DNA of 64,000 nucleotides from Prunella strophiata. Lineage: Eukaryota; Chordata; Aves; Passeriformes; Prunellidae. A program made the translations under genes and the position numbers. Positions 37,822 to 51,349 of this stretch are shown here, in pieces (the first letter of the stretch is position 1; the number at the start of each line of letters is the position of its first letter). The stretch lies in NCBI GenBank assembly GCA_036583965.1, contig JAZBQD010000019.1, forward strand, positions 2,719,006 through 2,783,005, in the 5' to 3' direction. The notes under the pieces are model-generated. The model worked only from the letters and a program-made list of their open reading frames with translations. It searched no databases and was not told the DNA's origin.

Positions 37822-38957
37822 AGGTTCAGCAGGGCCAAGAGCAAGGTCCTGCATCTGGGTCAGGAAAATCCCAAGCACAAATTCAGGCTGGAGGGAGAAT
37901 GGATTGAGAGCAGCCCCAAGGAGGAGGATTTGGGGGTGCTGGGGGATGAGAAGAACACGACCCAGCCACGTGTGTCTGCAGCCCAAATGTGTCCTGGGCT
38001 GCATCCAAAGAAATGTCACCAGCAGAGAGCTGGGGCTGCTCAGGCTGGAGAAGAGAAGGATCCAGGGAGAGCTCAGAGCTGCTGGAACCCTGGATGCTGA
38101 GAATTTCAGACTTTCTGTGCTGACAGACTCTGACCCCCAAGAGAACTCTGCATTGACCTGAGGCTGTGGAGAAGCTTCCAGAATGGAATGACAGAACTGG
38201 GATTGTGGGTGTGGAGTTTGAACAGAAGTGTGTGATATCACAGGGTGGGAAACGTAAGAGTTTAAGGTGTTAGACTATAGTAATAGATATAAAGCAAGAT
38301 GGAGGTTTTAGGGTGGAGGCTGCTCCTTTTTCTTCTCCATGGGTTTGGGTGGTTTTGGATAAAAAAGTCCTCATTGTGGGCCATGGGTGGTTGGTTAGTG
38401 GATTAAAAGTAAAAATAATTTAGGTGTCATTTCTTAATTGGGCAGTTTATCCTTAGAAGGCCTTGTAGAGAGAGAGATGGGCTCCATTTTTAGTTTGTTA
38501 GGAGTGAAGTGCTGCAGAATTCAGGGTTTGTGAGACTCTGACAGAGATAAGAACTAACAAACATCTGAGTCCCAACAAGGAATTACCATCTTGTGACTGA
38601 CCCTGAAGATAAAATAAAGATAAAACTTGGCACAGAGCCCCTTGCAGGGCCTGAAGGGACTCCAGGAGAGCTGGGGACAAGGGATGGAGGGACAGGACAA
38701 AGGGAAATGGCTTTTAACTGGAAAAGGGCAGGTTTAGGTAGGATATTGGGAAGGAATTCCTGGCTGGGAGGGTGGGCAGGCCCTGGCACAGGGTGCCCAG
38801 AGCAGCTGTGGCTGCCCCTGGATCCCTGGCAGTGCCCAAGGCCAGGCTGGACAGGGCTTGGAGCAGCCTGGGATGGTGGGAAGGTGTCCCTGACATGGCA
38901 GGGGTGGAACTGGATGAACTTTAAGGTCCCTTCCAACCCAAACCATTCTGGGATTCT
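37822..38957 (+). mobile_element. CR1 LINE, long copy split by an LTR
   Basis: 37822-38079 matches CR1 upstream of the usual 3' end (GCAAGGTCCTGCATCTGGGT; GGATTGAGAGCAGCCCCAAG; TGGGCTGCATCCAAAGAAAT). 38633-38957 continues to the 3' end (GGTCCCTTCCAACCCAAACC). The 553-bp LTR in between entered an existing CR1. Confidence 0.88.
38080..38632 (+). mobile_element. Solo LTR (553 bp), family B, 6-bp target duplication
   Basis: The element starts TGCTGGAACCC and ends ACTTGGCA. It is flanked by an exact CAGAGC duplication at 38074-38079 and 38633-38638, and AATAAA lies at 38613-38618. The element sits inside a CR1 whose two halves rejoin once it is removed. A 5' fragment of the same family is at 30473-30745. 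Confidence 0.88.
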
Positions 38958-39549
38958 AGGGAATATTCAGCACTATTTCTGTGCATATTCAGTAGCACTT
39001 TCAAAAGACATCCTTAAAAGTTTGGTGTGCTATTAACAAAACCACCTGAAAGTGGCAGTGACCTTCAGCAGGACCAAACCTGTCCCCTGACTGCAGAATA
39101 CCTTCCCTGAGATGTGCTGTTCATGTACACATTGCATTCAAGCTCAGATGAATTTCTTACAGCACCTGGACTATGAACTCTTCCATTCTACACAGAAACA
39201 GAACAAAAATTTCGTATGTTGGTCCTTTCTTCTCAGTTTTTCTTTAGCCACAAAATATCAGGAGTTTTTTAGGTAAGTGGCAGGATCCAGATGGACAAAA
39301 CTTTCCAGAAAATCTACCAATTTGCCAGTAAGGTAATACATTTTGCAATTTTAATTGACATATTTACAGTTAATTTTGATTCTCTCAGTAAGTTTTGCTT
39401 ACCAACACATTCCCTGCTTTGTTTTGGAGCCTTTTTTTTTTTACCAAAAAAATCTTTGTTAAGATTCTTGTCTTCACTTTTTCATTTCTATAAACCCTGT
39501 GATGTCTGTTCATCCTCAAAGCCTGGATGTGATGTCCACAAACCTTTTG

Positions 39550-39668
39550 CCTCAGGCTGGATGGGACTTGGAGCAATGTGGACTAGTGGGAGGTGTCCCT
39601 GCCCATGGCAGGAGGCTGGAATGAGATGGGCTTTAAGGTCTCTTCCAACCTAAATATTTCTGGGATTT
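39550..39668 (+). mobile_element. CR1 LINE 3'-end fragment
   Basis: Forward-oriented: GGAGGTGTCCCTGCCCATGG to GGTCTCTTCCAACCTAAAT. Confidence 0.82.
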
Positions 39669-40094
39669 GCTTCTGTGATTATTTGACAGTGAAGAGATTG
39701 TTAAAACCTTTGAGAGTTCAGCCAAAAGCAGCTTCTGCTGCTGACAGCCCCAGGGGGTGTTAGCAGTGAGACAGGGAACATAAAAATGTGTCTTTGGGGA
39801 GGATTTGACAGCAGTCTGAAAAGAAACATCCTAAAAGAAAAATATTCAAACTGTGCTTTGCAGGCTTGGGATTTTACAGACTGACACTGTTGGTTTGAGA
39901 GTGAGCCTGAGGAAGGGAAAGGGATGTTTCCTGAGGATGAGGAGAGGACAGGATTGACACTGTCTGTGCAGAAGGACTGCCCTGTGAAGCTCCAGAGGGG
40001 CTCAGACTGGCAGCTCAGAGTGTCCCAGGTGTCAGGGAGCCACCAGGGTGGGTCACAGCCCAGGAGCAGAATTCAGATGAGGCAGCAGGACAGG

Positions 40095-40720
40095 TGGCAG
40101 AACCCAGCACATCCCTCTGGCTGCCCTGGGTGGCTCCAGCCCCTGGCAGGGGGCTCAGAGACCTTGGCACAGAGCCCAAGACCCCTGTGCCTTTAATCTT
40201 GAGCCATGGAAAAAATTACCAACCTTATATGAAGAGTTGCAAACCAAAAAAAATTAAGTAGAGTAATATTAAGTTTATCACAGGGTGAAAAAGTAGAATT
40301 TTGGGATTTTTTAGAATAAGGGTTCGGGGGTCAGGATGGAGGAATTTGGTTGTGTTCTGTCCTTCTTTCTCCTTCTTCACAGCCTCCATCTTCTGGGTGA
40401 TGGTGGCACTTTTGGATTGGTTTAGAATAGAGTTGGACTGTGTAACACAGGTGATGGGTATTGGAAAATAACTGTAAATAATGTACAGGTAGTTTTTAGT
40501 ATAAAAAGACAACACCACCCCAGAGGTGGGCAGTGTGACTGGGACTGACCTGCTGAACAGAGCTGGGCTGGTCAGGAAGAAAATCTGTTAGATAAGAAAT
40601 AATAAACAACCTGGAAAACTGCACAAGAAGAGTCCTGACTCCTTCTTTGGTTCTTGGGCCAGAACACAGAGACTCTCAAACACATCAGGGTCATCTTGAG
40701 CTCCTGAGAGACCCCTGACA
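40095..40720 (+). mobile_element. Solo LTR (626 bp), family A copy 3, 6-bp target duplication
   Basis: The element starts TGGCAGAACCC and ends CCCCTGACA. It is flanked by an exact GACAGG duplication at 40089-40094 and 40721-40726. A TATA box lies at 40500-40507 and AATAAA at 40601-40606. Confidence 0.92.
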
Positions 40721-40979
40721 GACAGGCACAGGGGAATCTCTTCTGCTCATCCCTCTGCCTGCTCCAGGAGCACAAATTCCACACCTGAGGGGTCTCTCCA
40801 GGGCACCAGGCTGGGATGGTGCTGAGCTTCACTGAGATCTGATGTCCAGGACATCTCTGCCATAAATCCAGGGGGACAGAAATCCAAATCTCCCTCTGGA
40901 GCATCTCCACAGACATCTCCCTGTAGCTGCATCTTCCCCAGATGCAAAAAAAGCCCAGCACAAAAGCCCTGCACTTTTT

Positions 40980-41315
40980 TCTGGACAAGAAAAGGCTCTG
41001 GGGAGATCTTACAGCAGCCTCCAAGAACTTGGAGGGGATTTTAAATGAGGGGCAACAACTTTTTACATGGGGAGATGGAGAGAGGACAAGAGGGAAAGGT
41101 TTTTAACTAAAGGAAGAGAGATTTAGATTAGATGGAAGGAAGAAATTCCTTACTCAGAGTGGGGAGGCTCTGAGGTTGCCCAGAGCAGCTGTGGCTGCCC
41201 CCTGGATCCCTGGCAGTGTCCAAGGCCAGGTTGGAGCACCCTGGGATAGTGGAAGGTGTGGAATGAGATGGGATTTAAGGTCTCATCCAGCCCAAGCCCT
41301 TCTGGGATTTTAGGG
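40980..41315 (+). mobile_element. CR1 LINE 3' end
   Basis: Forward-oriented: AAAAGGCTCTGGGGAGATCT, then AGAAATTCCTTACTCAGAGT, and a diverged end (GGTCTCATCCAGCCCAAGCC). Confidence 0.85.
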
Positions 41316-44299
41316 ATTGAAGGCCAAGTCCTTGGAGATGAGGCCAAATTTTGGGTTCTTTTGTGGCCAGAACTTAGAAATGAAACATTTTTTCAGGAAT
41401 ACCAACCAAGACAGACACCTGCAGTGTGAGCATGTGAAAAGCTCAGCCCTGCTGATGGGATCAAGAAAGGCTTTCTTTCAGCTGAAGAAATCAGTGGCTT
41501 GCTATCACACAAACCTCCAGTTTCAACAAGAGAGATGAACACTGAGAGGGGAAAAAATCCCCCTAAAAAGCTGAAAACTGAAAAATGAACCATAAAACAC
41601 AGAGCAGATATTCCTAAAGCCTTGCAGAACCTGATCTCAATGAGGCTTTTGACTCATCTTGAGTCAAAGAAATGGAGAATAACTGAGGAGCAGAAGCCCT
41701 GCACTGTGTTTTGCTCATGGCAGGGATGTGCACATGGAAACATCCTCCCAGCTGGAGGAGCTGAGCACCTCCTGGGGCCAAGTGCTCACAATTAAACACC
41801 TTTTTTAGCTAAATACCTGCTTCTCTACTTGATGCTTTCATCCACCTGCCAAGAGCAAAGCATGGGGTGGATCTTTTCTCCCCAGAGTTTGATGGTGCTC
41901 AAGTCAAAATCAATCCAGGGAAAAGCATCTTTGAAGTGCTCAGGGCTGACACTGCCTCCAAGGACAAAGGCACTGTCATTCCAGCCAGGATAAAGACCAG
42001 GGGAGGGATACAGACTGTCTCAAAACCTCTCCTGCCTTTTTTTTTTTCCTCAAGGATTTTTAAATTAATCTGTCTTGCAAGCAGCAGGTGCCACACAAAA
42101 GCCTGACACATGGTACAGAGAGCATTATTTGGCTGCTGTTGCTCCTTCTGAAATGAATCTCAGGTTCTGCTACATAAACCTGTAGATTTAAAAACCTTTT
42201 CTTACTTTTTTTTTTTTTTTAAGAGCCATTAAAAAGGCCATTGCTCTTAATTAAAAATGTCTCACACTTGCTGTCATTTTTACATTGCACTTCACCACCT
42301 CTCCATTCATCACTGTCACTGTCTGTCACACAACCACCAAATTTCAATTTTTTTTTAATTCCAGCACATTCATTAGCACAACTGAACATGATTTGAGGGG
42401 GAGAAAATGCACAAGAAAATTTCAAAATTTCAATTTACAAAAGAAAAGGCAGAAGTCCTTTCTTATTGCTTGAGTTACACTGATTCACCTTTAACAGACT
42501 TGGGTTCCTTGTGTGAGAAGAGGCAGGAAAAAGTTTACTACGAAACATTTTGATTTCAGGCACTTTCCATTTGGACCCAATCACATAAAAAAATAATTAA
42601 AGGAAGTGAAAAGGCAAACATTATGCATGTCAAAATCAACTCTCAAGAGTTCACAACATCCCCAGGAGCTACAAGAATACAAGGTATGACAAGAACAACT
42701 CCAAACCTACCACGTGCATTTACATTTTAAATTAAAAGTTTTAGAAGTCAGTGAAAGTTTAATCACTCCTGGCTTTAGTGGTGGCAGAGAGAGCCCAGTG
42801 AAAAGAACTTTGGAGCCTTCTGCAATCATTAATGGCTCCTGTAAGATCTCCCCCACTTTCTGAAATAAATTTGCAGGACATGAGCTGCTGCAAAGGTCAG
42901 AGTTGTTTTCTGCAGCTCAGCAGCCTTTAGCTATATTCCACACAGCTTCCCCATGTCCAGGGACTCATTTCATCCCAAAGCTGCAGCAAAAATGAATTAT
43001 AACACAAAATCAAAGATTATTACCCAAAAGAAAGCAGCAAACAAAACATTGTCTGGAAGGAACCCTCTGTTCCTTCCTCTGACAGAATTAATCTCATTCC
43101 AGGCCTGCTGCAATGCTAAAAAAAGTCACTTTTATTTTATTGAAAAAAGCCAAACCACACACAAAGAGTGCAAGAAGCAAATGTTCACAGTTTTCATCAG
43201 CCACAAACAATTCTAGTAAGAATTACTGTGTGTCACTATGAGCACCTACTTTTCTCTAGGACTCACAACACTTCTACTTTTCCTCTAAGCTTTAGGATGC
43301 TTTTTTCCTTCCCCTTGGAAGGAAATTGCATGGACACAGCTCAAAAAACTGAAGCATGTAAATCTAACATTTAACTGAGACAAGCAAACTAGAATTTAAA
43401 GCTTCCTAAGCCAGGAGCACTACCAAAAAATAAAAATTAAAAAAAAAAGAAATCTCCAATTACTGTACCTTGGGAATGCTTTCGCTTAAGACATGCAGCA
43501 TCTGATTTCTCCTTATATCCTCTCCATTTGAACAAAGAAGGGAGGGAGAAGGGAGGGAGGTAGTAGAGAACTAAAAGTAAAAACACTGAGCTTCAAAGTA
43601 AAATTTTTAAAAGGGGTGTCATTTTTTTTTTTCATTAGTATCATCATTTTTAGGAAAAAAAAAAAAAGAAAGAACATTTTCTAGAAAGAACTAAAATGTA
43701 TATATTAAAAAAAAAAAAAAAAAAACAAAAAACCAACAGATTTTGTAGCAGAAGTGTCAGGTCCCAAACTCAATTTCTTCACTCTTCACAACCAGTTATG
43801 GCATCACAACAGAGCTAAAGAGGCAGGCTGGGACATGGTGCCACCAGAGTCACCTAAAGCATCATCCCCCTCCTTGGTACAGGGCAGAACACACTGACCC
43901 TTCCTAAATACACACTAAAAACCTCCATTTTAAGCACAGCTCTGGGTTTTTTCCCCCCCAAAAAAGTGTAAGAGGATGGTTAAAAGTTAGATTAGACAAA
44001 AATCTCCTGCTCTTGCCCTGTTCTGCCAGGCCCCAGCACTCAGCACTCCCTGATCCAGCAAAGTGAGTGACATTCCACACTTGTGTCACCTGCCCCAGGT
44101 GATTTATTCCACCAGCTCTCAGTACAGGTGCAAATTAAATGTATTTATTGTTGCACATCACTTCTCTGGGGGAGAAGAAAATCAGGCTCAGAGCTACAGC
44201 ACTGGGGATTCCACAGAATAATTTAATTTACAATATTGTACTGGCTTTTTACCTTCCCTCAGGAAGAATCAACACAGGAAACTCAAGGAAAGCAGAAGA

Positions 44300-44492
44300 A
44301 AATTTGCTTTTCATGGTGAGGGTGGTAAAATACTGAACAGGCTGCTCAGAGAGGTTGTGGAGTCTGTTGCTAGAGATACTGAAAATCCCACAGGAAACAT
44401 CCTGAGCAACCTGCTCTCATCAGAGCAGGGAGGTTGGATTTGAGCATCCCCAGAGATCCCTCCTGACCTGCACAACTCTCCAATTCTATGAA
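44300..44492 (+). mobile_element. CR1 LINE 3'-end fragment, diverged
   Basis: Forward-oriented, with GCTGCTCAGAGAGGTTGTGG and GGAGGTTGGATTTGAGCATC. It belongs to an older subfamily. Confidence 0.65.
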
Positions 44493-45221
44493 CAGGAATT
44501 TCCCATCTAAAGGTTAGCTTAGCTGTGCCAAAAATCTATATGAATTTTTTATACAGTGAGAAAATACTATTTGAAAGCTAAGACAAAAAAAATCAGCTCT
44601 TCCAAATGCAATTTTTAGAGGTTTTGTGGCCTTGACCACATGCTGAAATTCTTTAGGAAAAAACCCAATAGAGTTCTGCTGTCTCAAAACCAATGCATTG
44701 AAATATTAATTCTAACTGACAGGATTTTTTATTTCTGTATGTCTATCATGGAATCACAGAGTTGACCACAGAGCATTTTCTGGCAGAGGGACTGCTGGGG
44801 TTCATCTGCTCCAATCCTCTTCAGAGATCAGGATCAACTTCAAAGTCAGATCCAATTTCAGGTTTGAATCAGGTTGCTTGGGTGATTTCCAGCTGAATTT
44901 TGAGCATCTCTCTGTGCAAACACAAAGAGCTGCATCTGTTCCTACCTTCCCATCACAGAAATAAAACTTTCAGCTTCACTCCATCACCACTAAATGAATA
45001 CACCTGAAAAAGGTCATGGAGCAATGGATGATAGGAACTTAACTGGCCTTGTTTTATCTCACAACAGCCTGGATATGCCAGAAATCTCTGGAAAATGCTG
45101 CTCCTTTGATGGGCTACTTCAGACAGGTGCTGAACTCACTGTCTGCCTAAGTATGAAGGAAAGGCAGTTTCTAAATCTTCTGTCATTCTGTACATTTTAA
45201 ACTTATTTGCTGCTACATAGG

Positions 45222-45420
45222 TGTCCCTCTCCAGCTCTCCTGGAGCCCTGAAGGGGCTCTGAGCTCTCCCTGGAGTTTCTCCTCTCCAGGTGAGCACCCC
45301 CAGCTCTCCCAGCCTGGCTCCAGAGCTGGACACAGAACTCCAGAGGGGAACAATCCCCTCCTTGACCTGCTGGCCAAGCTCCTTTTGATCAAAAAGTGCC
45401 CCCATTTCTGCATCCTGCCA
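45222..45420 (-). mobile_element. CR1 LINE fragment (internal part of the 3' region)
   Basis: Reverse-oriented: GTCCCTCTCCAGCTCTCCTG, GAGCTGGACACAGAACTCCA, then GACCTGCTGGCCAAGCTCC. Confidence 0.85.
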
Positions 45421-48016
45421 TTAAAATCATAATTTATCTGATGCACTGAAGGGGATCAGGCACCAAGAGGAGTCACTGGCAGCAGGTATCATAAACCAAG
45501 CTGATTTTGCAAGGCATGAAATTAAATGCTTTGTGAGGATGAAAATCAAAATGCAAACCACAGTTTGCTCAGCAAAGGAGGGGATCTCCAGGCTGCCCAT
45601 GGAAAACAGAGCTTGGGGAATCACTCCCTGTCATCTGTGCTTTCTGTTCCCACCTGAATTTAAAGCTCCTCGTGCTCCCAAAAAACACAACAAACTTTTC
45701 TTTGTAAAGAATAAGACAAGCAAATGTCAGCATTATGCTTATTTGTTGGCTGCAGGTTGGAGACCCTCCTCCTGAATAATTCTGCCCTTTCAGAGGAAGG
45801 TTTGCTTGGATTAAGAATTTAATAATGGGCCATTTATCCCTCCTGTCACCACCAAAAGCCCTGGATGAAGCTTGGTGATTTCCTTGTTAACACGCTGCAA
45901 AATCCAGGATTAATAAATTAATCAGAATTAACAAATGTAATAAAATGAATATGATTAGTAAATGTAATCACTGGAGTAATTCTTGGTACAAAGGGGCTGT
46001 TACAGCAGCCTGTATTAATTTTGCTGAGGATGTGGTCAGTTTTTCATCCCTCACAATGTTTTATCACAGCACTGGGAAGAGTCACTCTGCTGCCCAATGG
46101 ATATTTACAGATTTATCTCAACTTTCACTGATCATAAATAACAGGTACCTGCAAACCTTGATGGCACCAAAACCTGCTGCATACAGGATGCAATTACAAC
46201 AAAATGGAGCATTTAAGAAATTTATAAACTGAACTCAGCTAATTATGTTTATTTCACCAGTTGCAGAGCTTCTCCCAGTGCCACTGCAGATGGCATTTGT
46301 GGATGCCAGAGGACCCAAGAGGTACTGAGAGGTAAATTAGAATGAAAAAAACCACTTTTTACACACTATCAGCTATAATTGTTCTGCACCTCTCCTATTA
46401 TTACCAAAAAACTCTACAGAAACCTACTGGTGACTTGACATATATACCATTGAAGTGATGTCATACATAGCTTGGGATTTTTGTTTGGTTTTTAGTTTTT
46501 TTGGCCTTTTTTCTTTTATAACTTTAGTTTTAGAAAAGGCACTGGCATCTGAATTTGGAGTTTCTTTTTCTGATCTTTTACAATTTCATAAATATCAGTG
46601 GTCATATCTTTCTCATCACTCTCCCCAGTCCATTCAACATCAAATCTGAAAATTCTGTTCCATTGTCCAAACTTTCTCTGAAAAAAAACCCAACCCTGAT
46701 CTCTCTTATTTACTCTGTAAGAAGAATTCAAGTACCACTGCAGCCTTCACTCAAAAATTAAACTACCAAAGGCTGGGAGCACTCAGGAACCACAAAGATT
46801 TGCTTTCCATGTAAAAAAAAAAAAAAAACAACATAAACCCCTGCCACTAACTACCCTGAGCTTTGTGCCTCTGGGACAGTAAATCAGAAATACAGGTAGA
46901 AATGCCTTCCAGAAGGATGTTTGTACAAGCTGTTGAAGCAGAAGATTGTTCTGCAGCCTTGGCCAGGTGAAAAGATCTTTTAAAGTAGCACAAATAAGGA
47001 AAAAAAAATATTCATAAAGTCCTCAGTAGTTTTAAAAGGGAGTTAGAAACTCTCTGTAATGCTGAAAAAACTCCCTAAATCAACAAATGGCACTTTGGTT
47101 TTCTTTACAGGAATTACAGAATTACCCTGAGTATTGCTGTGCTTCCAGTTTATGAACAAGGTTTTACTTGTGTGGTTGTGCAGCTCACACACAAGAACTC
47201 ATGGCCAAAACACAAAAATTCCTGCACTGTGCAACTGCTTTGCACAAAGCTCTGCTTTAAAAATCAAATTTCTTTGCAAAGATTAACTCAATCAAATCCC
47301 TGCTGAAATATCTTGAGGGCCCTCTGTACCTGCAGCTTGTGGTTTGTAGATTGTTCAAGCAAGAGACAGCCAAAAGTGTGAAGGGCAAAAATACTGAATT
47401 TTTGCTGTGCAATACCTGCTCTGAGCAATCAATTCAACTGTGTACATTAAATAATAGACCAGTAATTTCAGTAATTTTAAAAATGTTCCATGCAGCAGAC
47501 CAAGATTCCCAGCAACACTACCTGAACATCCCCAGTCTGCTCATTAAAATGTAAGGACTTCCCCAACAGAATGAATGCCCAAGATTTACTGCAGCTGGAA
47601 AGTAATAAATCCAGCCTGAATAAAAATGCAAAATGGAATGTGATTTGTAAAAATGATTCTACTCCCTTTAGGGCAGAATTAGGGATGCTGAGAGAATTAG
47701 GGATTGCAGAGAGCAATCAGCCAGCTTGCCTTTGGACACTGACTCCTCTTGTCCCATCAAGAGATTTCAGTTTGAAATGAGATTTCAAACACAACTACAA
47801 GATATGAAACACAATGGGAACAAGATGTTTCTCCACAACTTTAATTTTTACAGCATTCCCCAAATGTGCTGCAGCAGTAAACCCAACACTGGCAAATGGG
47901 AGAACAGAGTTCCCCAGTTCATAGGATGAAAAACCAAAGCAGATCACATTCTAACTCAGGAAAAGCAGACTCCAAGTGTCCAAAAAAATGTATTATAGTG
48001 ATCTAAACAATCTTAC

Positions 48017-48190
48017 CCTCCTTCCCATCAACAGGTTTGGATATTTCCATATCAAAGCTCTCCTGCAGCTGCTGGCCTTTGAAGCAGTTGAGATGTTCCT
48101 GCTCTATTAAATTACTTTCCTCCTCTTCCAGAGGTTGCCAAGTCCCATCAATAAACCACTGGCCACGCATTACAGGGATCTTTTCCGTCT
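48017..48190 (-). CDS. DDHD1: DDHD1 coding exon 2
   Basis: On the minus strand an acceptor (TTTTTTTAG) at 48191 opens with AG. This completes a Gln codon begun by the last C of exon 1, then reads TEKIPVMRGQWFIDGTWQPL, EEEESNLIEQEHLNCF and KGQQLQESFDMEISKPVDGKE. It ends with one base before the donor GTAAGA (48016 down). It is 174 nt, phase 1 to phase 1. It corresponds to the human stretch following PVYWNQ; variation is confined to the tail, as expected for a bird ortholog. RGQWFIDGTWQPLEE belongs to the conserved N-terminal WWE-like region shared by intracellular PLA1 proteins. Confidence 0.95.
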
Positions 48191-48339
48191 CTAAAAAAAT
48201 AAAAATACAAAAAAAGAGGGTTTTTTAATGCAACAAATCACAAACTGAGAGCAGGAAATGTAGTGTAACCTGCAAACCTGAGCTAATGAGATTTCCCAGC
48301 TGTGTGTGAGGATGTGAGAGATGGGCAGAAAAACAGAAT

Positions 48340-48476
48340 TCCAGAATGGTTTGGGTTGGAAGAGACTTGAAAATGCATCCAGTGCCAGCCCTGCCATGGC
48401 AGGGACACCTTCCACTACTCCAGTTTACTCCAAGCCCTGCCCAGCCTGGCCTGGGACACTTCCAGGGCATTTCCAA
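48340..48476 (-). mobile_element. CR1 LINE 3'-end fragment
   Basis: Reverse-oriented: CCAGAATGGTTTGGGTTGGA, then GCCATGGCAGGGACACCTTC. Confidence 0.85.
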
Positions 48477-48968
48477 CAACCCAAATTACACATCAATTAG
48501 CATAAATGGTGGTATTTAAAAATGCAAGTTGTTTTATTTTTTAAATGAAAAGCAATGTTTTACTGAGGGCTGGTTTTGGTAACTGCTGTTCTTGTTTCAC
48601 TTTCAGTTCTCCAAACGAGGAAAGTGGGGGCTCAGAATTTGCTGTGCATGTGGCAGAAGAGAAATCTCCTAAAAAAAAAAAAATATAACTTGGTGCTTAT
48701 TCTATATCAAACTGTGTTAAATTGTTGCCCACATTTACTACAGGGAGCAAAAATTCCCCTCTTAAACCCAAGACAGTGACATCCATTGTAACTCAGCTCT
48801 GAATTTCTCCTCCTACATCTGGAAAATCAAGGAGAAATTCAGTGTGTGCCTGTGCCCCAAAAGCCTCAAAGAACCCAAATCCAGGTTTTTATGGGATTAA
48901 CACAGATTTGGGTCTGCTGAGAGCACAGAGCAGTGGGACCAGTGACCTGCAGTGCACAATGGGAGTGT

Positions 48969-49100
48969 ACATGTATATATAAACACACACACATACATAT
49001 ATACAAATATACATATATAAATATATATGCACATATATTAATAGATACACACATATATAAATATATTTATATTAATACACATATATATTTATATATGTAT
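48969..49100. repeat. CA/TA-rich microsatellite
   Basis: A mixture of ACACAC, ATACATATATA and TATATAAATATA runs. Confidence 0.85.
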
Positions 49101-51349
49101 GTTGGTATAGACTGACTCAGCCAAAAGCAAATATCCTGTGTGTGTTATACTGACCACAAAGGTTTAGCCCCACAAAGCAAATAAGAAGTCGACCACAAAA
49201 AAAGGCTTAAAGAAAAGGAGATGAGGGGAAAAAATAAAATAGGTTTCACTGCTCCAAGATCTGCTCTGACCTGGACCAGGGTAGGAAAAAAGCTGGTAAG
49301 GACAAATTGGAAAAGAAACAATAGAAAAGAAACAAAGTAAATGAAATTCAGGTGACAATTAAATATGAAACAATAGATTTCAGAGCACAGGAGGGATCTC
49401 TTTGATCTGGCAGCAGGGCTGGGTGAGGTGACCCAGTCACAGGCAGTGGTTTTTGGTCTGGTCCCAATGCTCTGTGAGCACAAGCTCAGGTCCCAAAAAC
49501 TCCTGGTTCTGTGCTGCCCTCCACTACAGACACACCACAAGTGCTGGCTGTGCCCAAAAATCATTCCCACACCAACTGCTGGCAGGTGAGAACGTGACAG
49601 GGAATTGCAAACACCTCCACAATTCACTCAGAACCTCTAAACTCTGAATTTTTCATCCTCTCAGACCTCAGAACGCACAAGCCACGAAAACAAAAGGAAA
49701 ACCACCTCGAAATAATCTCCCCATGGGGAAAGCAACACTCCAAAGGTCCCAAAGCCAATTTTGAAAGCTTTGCTGGAACAGATTTACAGGAAAACACCTT
49801 TTCCACAGCCCTAGCAGTGCCAGCCAGCTCCCACCTTTGTGGCAGAAGGAGGGCACACGGGTGGGTGATGGCACCTTGGCACAGCTGGCAAGGAAAGGTG
49901 AACAGCAGGAAAAGAAAAAAGTAGTGCCAGAGCCAGTTCTGCCATTCAGAAAACCCCATTCTGCTGTTTGCCCTCCTAAATTAGCTGTTCCTGCTGCTGG
50001 GGGTGTTCATGGTCCATCAGCTTAAATACAGAGGTTGGGGTGTTCTATGGGTGTTACTTGTGTAGTGGAAATTAATCCTCAAAAATAGCAGAAAAACCAA
50101 ATTTCTGAGTGGCTGTAAAATGCACAAGTCATCAGTGCCTGCAAGTCACACAGGAAATTCAATATTTCATGAAAATTTAGATTAACTTTGGAGTCTACAT
50201 GCCATCAATGGAGGGTGAAAGATGAATATTCAGTTTTCATGAACTAGAAGTTAACCACACCAGTCTCTCTCCTTAACCTTTGCTGTATTCCCAGACATTT
50301 TACACCTGTCAGAAATCCACATTTTTCAGTGCACACAGACCCAGCCAGGCTGCCCTCCCAAACAAAGCTCTGACTGTAGGAAGAAATGAAATGTGAGGGG
50401 GGATAAAGGCTCCCATTGTGGCTGCAGCAGTGACAGGGCTATGTCAGATGTAAATCCTCACTGGGAAAATCTGTGAGCAATTCCTTCATTCTTGACTAAA
50501 CAGTCTGATGAGGCTCCATTCACTGAATCCACAGACAGAAATTTTTTTTTTTTTTTAATAATAATATATGAATACTATTTTGTACTCCAAACTAAGTGAA
50601 TACAAGACACCTATTTTTCAGTTTTCAAGAGCTTCAAGTTTTTCACATGGGAATTTCCACCTACAGATTTCTAAAAGTCCAACCATCAAGTATTAAAATA
50701 AATATTTTCAAGCTCTTTTTGCCTGAGAGGAACTTTCCCAGAGTGGTTCCTTACAAGAGCAGCCCACAGCACTCAACAGCAGCTCTCAAACATAACCTGA
50801 GCCCTTCCCAGAAAGTCTCAGCCAGGAAAAAACTGTTTGAAATGAGAAAATTTTCACATAAAATCTCTGCAGAACAGTTGAGTTTGGGAATAAATTAATA
50901 TATCTGGCTTTGGAAAGGGTGTTCATATGCAAATATAAATTATTTTCAGATGCAATGACAATTATGGAGGTTTGAGAAACAGAGTGAGGCAGTTCTGCTT
51001 TCCACCTCTGTGGGATTTTGGGGCGGAACAAGGAATTGCCTTTTTTTCTTTTTCCCATTCCCTCCTTTGGACACTTGCACACTCTCAGAGCAGCCAGACC
51101 AGCCTGAACCACAAACTGCTTTTATTTCCCATCACAAACCAGGGGGGCAGGTTTGAACCCTGAGCTACAGGAAAACCTCAAGAGAAAACCACCTGGAAGG
51201 GGAGAAGGGGGAGGAAGCCAGAAAATGACATTTCCTGCCATCAGCAGCAGGGTTTGGCTCTCAGAAACCTGAGCACAGCCCTGCAGAACAGAGATAATCA
51301 AATCTGGGATGACAGCACACAAAAAACCAAATTTCCTGTGGAGCCAGGC

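Larger units (their letters stand above)
36116..48016 (-). other. DDHD1: DDHD1 intron 2
   Basis: An 11.9-kb intron. It carries a CR1 split by LTR family B (37822-38957), further CR1 ends at 39550-39668, 40980-41315, 44300-44492 and 45222-45420, and solo LTR family A (40095-40720). Poly-A and poly-T runs occur at about 43620-43725 and 46815. The remaining stretches (36210-37800, 41320-44290, 45430-48010) are unique AT-rich intron with no feature I recognise. Confidence 0.8.

Noticed and set aside
19794..40720. 5' and 3' LTRs of one provirus
   Set aside because: The two same-orientation LTRs each have a different target duplication (AGAGAT and GACAGG), with DDHD1 exons and an assembly gap between them, so they are independent solo LTRs.
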